NCBI RefSeq assembly: GCF_003952365.1
Contig: NZ_CP034443.1
Coordinates: forward strand, 1,419,001 to 1,483,000
Reading direction: 5' to 3'
Length of the DNA: 64,000 nt
Origin: Mesorhizobium sp. M9A.F.Ca.ET.002.03.1.2
GTDB lineage: Bacteria; Pseudomonadota; Alphaproteobacteria; Rhizobiales; Rhizobiaceae
Shown here: positions 32,764 to 40,455 of the stretch, in pieces
How positions within the stretch are numbered: position 1 is the stretch's first letter
Layout: each line of letters begins with the position of its first letter
Notes under the pieces: generated by a model
What the model was told of the DNA's origin: nothing
The model's database searches: none
What the model saw: the letters and a program-made list of their open reading frames with translations, nothing else
Translations under genes and position numbers: made by a program

Positions 32764-34068
32764 ATGAGCATCGTCGTTTTTGACCCCGACAGCACCGAGG
32801 ATGTCGACTTCAAGGACCGTATGCGCCACCCGGCCGCGTCCGATCCGGCCGGCGGCATGTGGCTGTCCGACACCGAGCCGTCCTTCCTCGACGCGGATGC
32901 GCTGCGCAAAGGCCGGCTGGCCAAGCTGCGCGCCTGGATGCGCGAGGCCGGCTATGGCGGCGTCGTTTTGTTCGACCCCTACAACCAGCGCTATGCCACC
33001 GGCTCGCGCAACATGTTCGGCTATTTCCTGCGCAACTCGACGCGCTATCTCTTCATCCCGGCATCGGGGCCGATTGTGCTGTTCGAATATCCGCAGAGCT
33101 ACCATGTCTCGATGGTGCTCGACACGATCGACGAAGCGCGTCCGTCCAAGCTGGTGTGGTCTTCGGTGTCGGGCCGCGACGACGAGACCGCAGGCCCCTT
33201 CGCCGACGAGATCGCCGAATTGCTCAAGGCGCATGGCGGCGGCTCGATGAAGCTCGGCCTCGACCGCTGCGGCCATTTGCAGGCGCTGGCGCTGGAGAAG
33301 CGCGGCTGCGAGGTCAGGGATTGCCAGGGCGAGATACTGGCGGTGCGCGCGGTCAAGACGCCGGAAGAAGTCAAATGCCTGCAGGTGTCGATGGCCGGCG
33401 CCGAAGCGGCCGTCTATGCGGTGCGCGAGGCGATCAAGCCCGGCGTGTCCGAAAACGATCTCTTCGCCATCATGTATCACGAGGTGATCCGGCAGGGCGG
33501 TGAGTTCATCGAAACCCGCCTGCTGACCTCGGGCCAGCGCACCAACCCGTGGTTCAACGAAGCGAGCGGCCGCAAGATCAGGCCGGGCGAACTTTTGGCG
33601 CTGGATACCGATACGATCGGCTGCTACGGCTATTACTCGGATTTTTCCCGCACCTTCCGCTGCGGGCCGGGCAAGCCGACGGATTATCAGAAATCGCTCT
33701 ACCGCATGGCCCACGACCAGGTTCAGCACAACATCTCGATCGTGAAGCCCGGCATGGCGTTTCGCGAGATTGCCGAGAAGGCTTGGAAGATCCCGGATCG
33801 CTTCGTCGACCAGCGCTATACGTCGGTGATGCATGGCGTCGGCATGCATGGCGAGACGCCGTTCATCGCGCACGCCATGGACTACGAGACCTATGGCCGC
33901 GACGGCCATATCGTGCCAGGCATGGTGGTCAGCGTCGAGAGCTATATCGGCGAGAAAGGCGGACGCGAGGGTGTCAAGCTCGAGGACGAGATCCTGGTCA
34001 CCGAGACCGGCACCGAGCTGCTGTCGCGTTTTCCCTATGAGGACGACTTCCTTGACAGGCAGGTTTGA
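32764..34068 (+). CDS. M24-family metalloprotein similar to DMSP lyase DddP
   Basis: 434 residues from ATG 32764, fixed by AGGAGG 6 bp upstream. Creatinase-like N-terminal domain then a pita-bread M24 domain. The six putative metal ligands are D281, D283, D293 (LDTDTIGCYGYYSD), H357 (MHGVG), E392 and E407, the same residue types and spacing I recall for DddP. Long stretches (LFDPYNQRYAT; GGEFIETRLLTSGQRTNPWF) also resemble DddP rather than Xaa-Pro peptidases. Whether it cleaves DMSP, a related sulfonium or a peptide is unknown. The next gene starts directly at its stop. Confidence 0.82.
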   Translation: MSIVVFDPDSTEDVDFKDRMRHPAASDPAGGMWLSDTEPSFLDADALRKGRLAKLRAWMREAGYGGVVLFDPYNQRYATGSRNMFGYFLRNSTRYLFIPASGPIVLFEYPQSYHVSMVLDTIDEARPSKLVWSSVSGRDDETAGPFADEIAELLKAHGGGSMKLGLDRCGHLQALALEKRGCEVRDCQGEILAVRAVKTPEEVKCLQVSMAGAEAAVYAVREAIKPGVSENDLFAIMYHEVIRQGGEFIETRLLTSGQRTNPWFNEASGRKIRPGELLALDTDTIGCYGYYSDFSRTFRCGPGKPTDYQKSLYRMAHDQVQHNISIVKPGMAFREIAEKAWKIPDRFVDQRYTSVMHGVGMHGETPFIAHAMDYETYGRDGHIVPGMVVSVESYIGEKGGREGVKLEDEILVTETGTELLSRFPYEDDFLDRQV

Positions 34069-34749
34069 ATGAAGAGCCCGGTCTCTATCGAGCGAGGCAC
34101 GGCGGCTGCGGTCTTCGTCGACCTCCAGGAGGAGCATCGGCATGACAAGCGCTATCTGGTCGAGGGTTTTGGCGACATTCTCACCAACGCCCAGCGCCTG
34201 CAGGCAACGGCGCGGGCCAACGATGTACCGCTCTACCACTCGGCCTATATCGTCGATCTCACCAGGGAGGCGCGGCGCTTCCATCCGGTCGATGCGAGTG
34301 GCAGGTCGGCCTTCAGCGACAAGGACGATCCGCTGACGGCGATCTGTCCGGAAGTGGCGCCGGTCGCCGGCGAGATGATGCTGGTCAAGACGCAGGCCAG
34401 CGCCTTCGGTGCGGGCCCTGCTGCCGGCTGGCTCAAGGCCAAGGGGATCGAGTGGCTGGTCGTTGCCGGCGTGTGGACCGAGGCCTGTATCGACGCCACC
34501 GTCAGGGATGCGGTCTCGCTCGGTTTCCGGGTGCTGCTGGTCAAGGATGCGTGCGGCAGCGGCAGCACGGCGATGCACCAGACCGCCATCCTCAACCTTG
34601 CCAACCGGCTCTATGGCGGCGCCGTGACCACCACCGACGGCGCGTGCCGATTGATGGCAGGCGAGACGGTCGATGCATGGCAGGTCGTGGGCTCGGCGCC
34701 TTTGCGTTTCACCTATGAAAACGCGGCCCGCCTCTACGGCGAGCTCTGA
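34069..34749 (+). CDS. Isochorismatase-family cysteine hydrolase
   Basis: 226 residues. The catalytic triad is D18 (FVDLQEEH), K107 (LVKTQASAF) and C140 (GVWTEACIDATVRDA), with the usual cis-peptide region VVAGVWT. Members hydrolyse amides or vinyl ethers (nicotinamidase, N-carbamoylsarcosine or biuret hydrolase, isochorismatase). The ATG follows the M24 gene stop with no gap, so the two are coupled and probably act in one pathway. Substrate cannot be read. Confidence 0.87.
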   Translation: MKSPVSIERGTAAAVFVDLQEEHRHDKRYLVEGFGDILTNAQRLQATARANDVPLYHSAYIVDLTREARRFHPVDASGRSAFSDKDDPLTAICPEVAPVAGEMMLVKTQASAFGAGPAAGWLKAKGIEWLVVAGVWTEACIDATVRDAVSLGFRVLLVKDACGSGSTAMHQTAILNLANRLYGGAVTTTDGACRLMAGETVDAWQVVGSAPLRFTYENAARLYGEL

Positions 34750-34784
34750 CGCTCGCAAGAGGGGATTTGGGGAACCGGATTGCG

Positions 34785-35756
34785 ATGGCCACTGACGTCG
34801 ATCAGCCCGCGACAACGAAGCGGGCAAAATACGCGAGGCTGATCGAGCCGGCGCTCTGGGCCTATATCGACCGGGTCAATGCATGGTTTCCGCCCGAAAT
34901 GGGCCTGCCGGTCGACAAGCAGCGGGCGATCTATGACGCGATGTGCCGGGCGTTCCACGAGGGCACTCCCGCGGGTGTCGAAGCCAGCGACGGCACGGTC
35001 GCCGCCGGCGGCCATGCGATCCCGATCCGACACTACCAGCTGGCGGGCAAGGCGCCGCAAGCGACGGTCGTCTACTATCACGGCGGCGGCTTCGTGCTTG
35101 GCGGGCTCGACAGCCATGACGACATCTGCGCCGAGATCTGCGCCGGCACTGGCTTTGCAGTGCTGTCCGCCGACTACCGGCTGGCGCCCGAACATCTGCA
35201 TCCGGCCGCCTTCGACGATGCACTGGCGGTGTTCGAATGGGCGGCGGCGTCAAGCGGGCTGCCGATCGTGCTGTGCGGCGAAAGCGCCGGCGGCAATCTT
35301 GCCGCCGCGGTCGCGCAAGCGGCACGTCATCATCCTCGCCACGCGGTCGGCCAGGTGCTGATCTATCCCGAGCTGGGCGGCGACAAGTGCGCCGGTTCCT
35401 ATGTCGAGCACGCCGAAGCACCGCTGCTGACGTTACCCGACATCGAATTCTACCGCCAGGTCCGCTCCGGCAAGGCACAGTCGCCAGACGACCCGACCTT
35501 CTCACCGCTGCGCGACACCGATTTCTCCAGCCTGCCGCCGACGGTCGTCGTCACCGCGCAATGCGATCCGCTGTCATCGGACGGCGAGGCCTATCGCGAC
35601 CGCATCCTTGCCGCCGGCGGCCGCGCCTGGTGGCACGAGGAGCCGCGCCTCGTGCACAGTTTCCTGCGCGCCCGCAAAACCGTGCCCCGGGCCGGCGAAG
35701 CGTTCACCCGCATCGTCGCCGCCATCGCCACGCTCGGCAACGGCGATTGGCCGTAG
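34785..35756 (+). CDS. Alpha/beta hydrolase of the hormone-sensitive lipase family
   Basis: About 323 residues. The oxyanion-hole motif HGGGF (about 99-103), the nucleophile elbow GESAGG (about 165-170), and the Asp and His of the triad in CDPLSSDG and RLVHSFLR are all present, so it should be an active carboxylesterase or lactonase-like enzyme. ATG 34785 is preferred; an in-frame TTG at 34767 has GAGGGGA too close to it. It follows the isochorismatase-like gene by 35 bp in the same direction. Confidence 0.86.
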   Translation: MATDVDQPATTKRAKYARLIEPALWAYIDRVNAWFPPEMGLPVDKQRAIYDAMCRAFHEGTPAGVEASDGTVAAGGHAIPIRHYQLAGKAPQATVVYYHGGGFVLGGLDSHDDICAEICAGTGFAVLSADYRLAPEHLHPAAFDDALAVFEWAAASSGLPIVLCGESAGGNLAAAVAQAARHHPRHAVGQVLIYPELGGDKCAGSYVEHAEAPLLTLPDIEFYRQVRSGKAQSPDDPTFSPLRDTDFSSLPPTVVVTAQCDPLSSDGEAYRDRILAAGGRAWWHEEPRLVHSFLRARKTVPRAGEAFTRIVAAIATLGNGDWP

Positions 35757-35912
35757 TAAGGGGACCTTCCGCTCGCGGAACAGCGCACAAGAACTGCGGA
35801 AGTCCGAACACTCCCCTGCAGCCACCCGCCCTATCATCCCTGAGGCAATGGCGCTCCGGCAATCGCATCCGCCCTCGCGTTGGCGATCGGCCGGAGCGCG
35901 TATTGGTCTTTC

Positions 35913-35960
35913 GTGCATGTCGTTGTCCCAAAACCGCTGCGCACTTTGGGCGACATGCAC
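35913..35960. repeat. Rhizobial palindromic repeat before the ABC binding protein
   Basis: Perfect 10-bp arms GTGCATGTCG (35913-35922) and CGACATGCAC (35951-35960) with an inner TCCCAAA/TTTGGG pair and GCTGCGCAC loop. The family is common in Mesorhizobium-type genomes; a diverged copy lies between parA and parB. It ends 5 bp before the AAGGAGGG ribosome site of the next gene, so it lies in that gene's leader. Confidence 0.75.
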
Positions 35961-35979
35961 CGACAAGGAGGGATCGACG

Positions 35980-37606
35980 ATGAAGTTCATGTTGACCGAC
36001 AGAGCGTTGCATCCACAGGCTGAGCCCGTCGCCGACGGCTTCAAGAAGGGCCGGATGAACCGGCGTGAATATCTCGCCACCATGGCGGCGCTCGGCGTCA
36101 GCGCCGCCGGCGCGCTGGCGCTCGGCGGCCTTGCGCCCGCCCCGGCCAGGGCGGCCGAGGAACCGAGGCGCGGCGGCGTGTTGCGCGTCGCCATGAACGT
36201 GAAGGGCTGGAAGGATCCGCGCACTTTCGACGGCGTCGAGATGTCCAACATCGCTCGCCAGTGCAACGAATATCTGGTGCGCTGGAACCGCGATTTCACC
36301 TTTGAGCCGTGGCTGCTCGAGAGCTGGGAGACCAGCGACGACGCTCGCGTGCTCACGCTGCACGTTCGCAAGGGCATCGCCTGGTCGAACGGCGACACCT
36401 TCAACGCCGACGATGTCGTCCACAATCTCACGCGCTGGTGCGATGCCGGCGTCGCCGGCAATTCGGTCGCCGAGCGCATGGGTGTGCTGGTCGACGCCGC
36501 CACCAAGAAACCGGTCGATGGCGGCATCGAGCGTGTCGATGACTTTACCGTCCGGCTCAATTTGCCGAAGCCCGACATTTCGCTGATCGCCGGCATGACC
36601 GACTATCCGGCGCTGATCATGCACCGCAGCTACGATGGCGGCGCTGGCGATCACGTCAGGACCTTGCGAACTGGTGGCATGGGACGCCGAGGTCGGCGCC
36701 GAGGTTCGCCGCAAGGACAGACCGTGGTGGAAAGGCGACTTCTACCTCGACGGCATCCAATGGATCGACTACGGCTCCGATCCCAATGCCATGTTTTCGG
36801 CTTTTGAATCGGGCGAGATCGACACCAACCATGAAACCGCCGCCGATGCGGTTTCGCAAACGGACGCCATGGATCTGAGCAATTCGGAGCTCGCCACCGG
36901 CTCGACGATCGTTGCGCGATTCAACGTCGGCAATCCGCCCTATGACGACGTCAGAGTACGGCGCGCCGCCCAGCTCGCGGTCGACAACGGCGCGATCCTG
37001 AAGATCGGCATGAACGATCGGGGCAAGCCGGCCGAGAACCATCATGTCGGCCCGATGCATGCCGAATACGCCGATATCGGGCCGGCCACGCGCAAGGTCG
37101 ACGAAGCCAAGGCCCTGCTTGCCGAGGCCGGCAAGTCCGACCACGAATACGATCTCATCTCCGTCGACGTCGACTGGCAGAAGAACACCGGCGACGCCAT
37201 CGCCGCGCAGATGCGCGACGCCGGGCTGAAGGTCAAACGCACCGTGCTGCCGGCGGCGACGTTCTGGAACGACTGGAGCAAATATCCTTTCTCCTGCACC
37301 GAATGGCTCGGCCGACCGCTGGGCGTCCAGGTGCTGGCGCTGGCCTACAAGTCCAGCGCCGCCTGGAACGAGAGCGCCTACGCCAATCCGGAATTCGATG
37401 CGTTGCTCGACCAGGCGATGGCGACACCGGATGCCAGCGCCCGTAAGGAGATCATGGCCAAGATCGAACAGAATCTGCGCGACTCCGGCATCATCATCCA
37501 ACCCTATTGGCGCTCGGTCTACCGCACGTTCCGCAAGGGTGTGCACGGCTGCGAGCAGCACCAGTCGCTGGAGCAGCATTTCGACAAGGTCTGGCTCGAG
37601 GCGTAG
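35980..37606 (+). pseudogene. Peptide/nickel-type ABC substrate-binding protein, frameshifted
   Basis: Family 5 extracellular solute-binding protein. ATG 35980 has AAGGAGGG upstream. A Tat-type signal ([13 protein letters not shown], then a hydrophobic stretch ending ARAAE) precedes [22 protein letters not shown]. The frame is normal to about residue 219 ([12 protein letters not shown], near 36642), then the match continues in the +1 frame from [22 protein letters not shown] (36641 on) to the TAG at 37604. One extra base, or loss of two, explains this. As read, it would give a truncated protein. No permease or ATPase genes adjoin. Could be a sequencing error. Confidence 0.8.
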
Positions 37607-37656
37607 CCTTGCCGCCGGATCGGAACGCCAGCGGCCAACGCAACGGAATGCCGGCG

Positions 37657-39144
37657 TCAGCCGGCAACGCCAGGCCCTGAAATCTCCTGCCCGAGGCGCA
37701 CTGTTTCCCGCACCAGCAGGTCCAGGTCCTCGCGCCGGGTGCGGTGGTTGTTGACCGCCACCCTGAGGCAATGCTGGCCATGCACGGTCGTGTCCGAAAG
37801 GGCGGCGATGCCTTCTTCCTGCAGCCGCAGCATGATCTCGGTGTTGAGCGCCTTCTGCTGCTCGCCCGTCAGCCCGTCGCCGCGGTAGCGAAAGCAGACG
37901 ATGTTGATGTTCGGTGGCGCGATCAGTTCCAGCAGCGGCTCGACCTCGATCAGCCTGCCGAGCGTGTGGCCCTGTGCGATGTTCTGGTCGATCAGGCGGC
38001 CGAACTTCTCGATGCCGTGCTCCTTCAGCGCCATCCACACCTTGAGCGCCCTGAAACCGCGTGACGTCTGCAGGCTATAATCATGCAGCCATTGTCCGGA
38101 GGCGAGGCCGCGCGGCGTCGACTCCAGATATTCCGGCGTGACCGCAAACGTATTGCGATGCGATGCAGCGTTCCTGATCAGCGCGCAGCCGACCTCGAAC
38201 GGGGCGTGCAGCCATTTGTGCGGATCGAGCGCGATGGAATGGGCGTGTTCGATGCCGGCGACGCGATGCGAATTTTCCGGCGCGATGGCGATCAGGGCGC
38301 CGATGCAGCCGTCGACATGGAACCAGAGGTCCTCTTGCGCCGCCAGTCTTGCAAGTGCCTGCAGATCGTCGATCGCTCCGGTGTTGACGGTGCCTGCTGT
38401 GCCGATCACGCAGGCCGGCTGAAAACCTGCCTTGCGGTCGTCGGCGATCACCGCCCGCAAGGCGTCGATGTCCATCCGCAATCCGGCATCGGTCGGGATG
38501 CGTCGCAGCGCCTGGTTGCCCAGGCCGAGCGCTTCCATCGCCTTGCGATGACACGAGTGAAGCTGATCCGAGCCATAGAAGCGCAACGGCTTCTCGATGG
38601 CGGCAACGCCATGTTCGCGCACGTCGACGCCTGCCTTGACGTTGCGCGCCACGGTCAGGCCGATGATGTTGGCCATCGAGCCGCCGCTGACCAGTGTGCC
38701 GCTGGCCGATTGGGGGAAGCCCATCATCTGCTTGCACCAGTCGACGACCTGGCTGTCCAGAAGCGCGGCGGCATGGTTGCCGCCGCCAAGATTGGAACCC
38801 TGGATCGCCGCTAGGAAATCGCCGAGCGCGCCGGTGAAATTGCTCGACCCCATATACCAGGACCAGAAGCGCGGATGGATGTTGCCCATCGGATAGGCCA
38901 TCACGTTGCGCGCAACCTCGCCATAGACGTCGGCAAGCAGTTGAGGCGAGCGTGGCAGCGGTGCGGCGAAGAAGGCTTTCACCTCCGCGGGCATGTCCTG
39001 CCACACCGGGCGGTCCCGGATATCGCGCAGATAGTCGACGGCATCGTTGACGATCCGGTGCGACAGCGCCTGGACATCGGCCCAGTCGACCGGATCGAGC
39101 GTTTCTTCGCCGGCCATGCCGACGGCTTTCAGCATTGCGTCCAT
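37657..39144 (-). CDS. PLP-dependent decarboxylase (aromatic amino acid decarboxylase-like, group II)
   Basis: 495 residues from ATG 39144. PLP lysine K310 in ALDPHKWLHAPFEVG, with D278 (FHVDGC) and the stacking His in LHSCHRKAMEAL (about 198). IGTAGTVNTGAIDDL is conserved. This resembles bacterial tyrosine/tryptophan/glutamate decarboxylases; substrate is not evident. It follows cysK by 16 bp on the same strand, which raises the possibility that it acts on a cysteine-derived amino acid. The stop region is a TGCCGGC/GCCGGCA hairpin. Confidence 0.87.
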   Translation of the reverse strand: MDAMLKAVGMAGEETLDPVDWADVQALSHRIVNDAVDYLRDIRDRPVWQDMPAEVKAFFAAPLPRSPQLLADVYGEVARNVMAYPMGNIHPRFWSWYMGSSNFTGALGDFLAAIQGSNLGGGNHAAALLDSQVVDWCKQMMGFPQSASGTLVSGGSMANIIGLTVARNVKAGVDVREHGVAAIEKPLRFYGSDQLHSCHRKAMEALGLGNQALRRIPTDAGLRMDIDALRAVIADDRKAGFQPACVIGTAGTVNTGAIDDLQALARLAAQEDLWFHVDGCIGALIAIAPENSHRVAGIEHAHSIALDPHKWLHAPFEVGCALIRNAASHRNTFAVTPEYLESTPRGLASGQWLHDYSLQTSRGFRALKVWMALKEHGIEKFGRLIDQNIAQGHTLGRLIEVEPLLELIAPPNINIVCFRYRGDGLTGEQQKALNTEIMLRLQEEGIAALSDTTVHGQHCLRVAVNNHRTRREDLDLLVRETVRLGQEISGPGVAG

Positions 39145-39160
39145 CCGCGTTGCTCCCCGA

Positions 39161-40249
39161 TTACTCAGCCGGGAACTGGCAGCCGGGCGTCGAGCGCGAA
39201 AGGGCTGTTTCCTCCGCGTCCATCTCGGCTTCGATGCCGTCAAACAACGGCGTCGTCATGTAGCGTTCGCCGGTATCGGGAAGCATGCACAGGATCACCG
39301 AGCCGGGTGAAGCTTTTTCGGCGATCTGGCGCGCCACAGCGAAGGTAGCCCCGCCGGAGATGCCGGTGAAAATCCCTTCCTTTTGCGCCAGCGCCTTGGC
39401 CCATTTGATGCCCTCCGGCCCGGGAACAGGCACGACCTCGTCATAGAGACTGGCGTCGACCGCCTCCTGCAGCACGTTGGGAATGAAATCCGGGGTCCAG
39501 CCCTGGATCGGATGCGGCTCGAAGGCCGGATGGCTGGCGGTCGGCGCGCCGTCGGCGCCGCGCTCCTGCGCCTTGCCGCTGCCGATGAGTTGGGCATTGG
39601 CGGGTTCGGCCAGCACGATCCTGGTCTCGGGGCGCTCCCGGCGCAGCACACGCCCGACACCGACGACGGTGCCGCCGGTTCCGTAGCCGGTAACGAAGCA
39701 GTCGAGCCGCGAGCCCGCGAAATCGTTGATGATCTCGCGCGCCGTCGTCGCTTCGTGAATGGCGGCATTGGCCTTGGTCTCGAACTGGCGGGCCAGGAAC
39801 CAGCCATTGGCTTCGGCGAGTTCGACCGCCTTGTTGTACATGCCGAAGCCCTTCTGGGCACGCGGCGTCAGCACCACCTTGGCGCCCAGCATGCGCATCA
39901 GCTTGCGGCGCTCGATGGAGAAACTGTCGGCCATCGTCACCACCAGCGGATAACCCTTCTGCGCGCAGACCATGGCCAGCCCGATGCCGGTGTTGCCGCT
40001 GGTTGCCTCGACGACAGTCTGGCCCGGCTTCAAGGCGCCGCTGCGCTCGCCCTCCTCGATGATGTTGAGCGCCAGCCGGTCCTTTACCGACGCCGCCGGA
40101 TTGAAGAACTCGGCCTTCACATAGATCGTCACATGATCGGGGCCGAGATTGTTGATCCTGATCACCGGCGTATCGCCGACCGTGTCGAGAATGCTGTCGA
40201 ACAGGCGGCCTCGGCCGGCCGTGGTCCTCATTTTCTGTTGCTGCAACAT
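39161..40249 (-). CDS. cysK: Cysteine synthase (O-acetylserine sulfhydrylase)
   Basis: Makes cysteine from O-acetylserine and sulfide. 362 residues; PLP lysine K56 in NPAASVKDRLA, TSGNTGIGLA substrate loop and GTGGTVVGVGR phosphate loop. It is longer than typical CysK (about 310) mainly through the C-terminal tail after GERYMTTPLFDGI. GGAGGAG lies 8 bp before the ATG at 40249. The palindrome CCGGTT-ACA-AACCGG at 40285-40299 lies in its leader. First gene of a two-gene unit with the decarboxylase; this is a second cysteine route besides the transsulfuration genes at 28969-31538. Confidence 0.9.
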   Translation of the reverse strand: MLQQQKMRTTAGRGRLFDSILDTVGDTPVIRINNLGPDHVTIYVKAEFFNPAASVKDRLALNIIEEGERSGALKPGQTVVEATSGNTGIGLAMVCAQKGYPLVVTMADSFSIERRKLMRMLGAKVVLTPRAQKGFGMYNKAVELAEANGWFLARQFETKANAAIHEATTAREIINDFAGSRLDCFVTGYGTGGTVVGVGRVLRRERPETRIVLAEPANAQLIGSGKAQERGADGAPTASHPAFEPHPIQGWTPDFIPNVLQEAVDASLYDEVVPVPGPEGIKWAKALAQKEGIFTGISGGATFAVARQIAEKASPGSVILCMLPDTGERYMTTPLFDGIEAEMDAEETALSRSTPGCQFPAE

Positions 40250-40284
40250 GTCTGTTCTCCTCCTTTTGTTGTTGTCGTCACGAA

Positions 40285-40299
40285 CCGGTTACAAACCGG
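40285..40299. promoter_or_regulatory. Palindrome in the cysK / SARP divergent region
   Basis: CCGGTT-ACA-AACCGG, a perfect 6-bp inverted repeat with a 3-base centre, 36 bp before the cysK ATG. It is a reasonable operator candidate for the divergent regulator or another factor; nothing else supports it. Confidence 0.35.
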
Positions 40300-40455
40300 C
40301 GGCTTGGGCGGCGAGGTTTCGAGACCTTGTCGCGATACCGTTGCCTTGCCGGCAATGCGGCCCGGAAGGTGGCAAATGCCAGTAGCCGGCGCGGAAATTC
40401 GTTGCCGGATGCACTCTATTGCTTTCAATGATAAAACAGAGGGCGACTGGCCAGC

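Noticed and set aside
32677..34827. Very long open frame antisense to the DddP-like and isochorismatase genes
   Set aside because: The plus-strand genes have ribosome sites, full family motifs and catalytic residues; the antisense frame is Arg/Ala/Asp-rich with no domain and is a codon-bias artefact of GC-rich DNA.
37649..37666. TGCCGGC/GCCGGCA hairpin as terminator
   Set aside because: Perfect stem, but it overlaps the decarboxylase stop codon and has no T run on either side, so I did not call a terminator.
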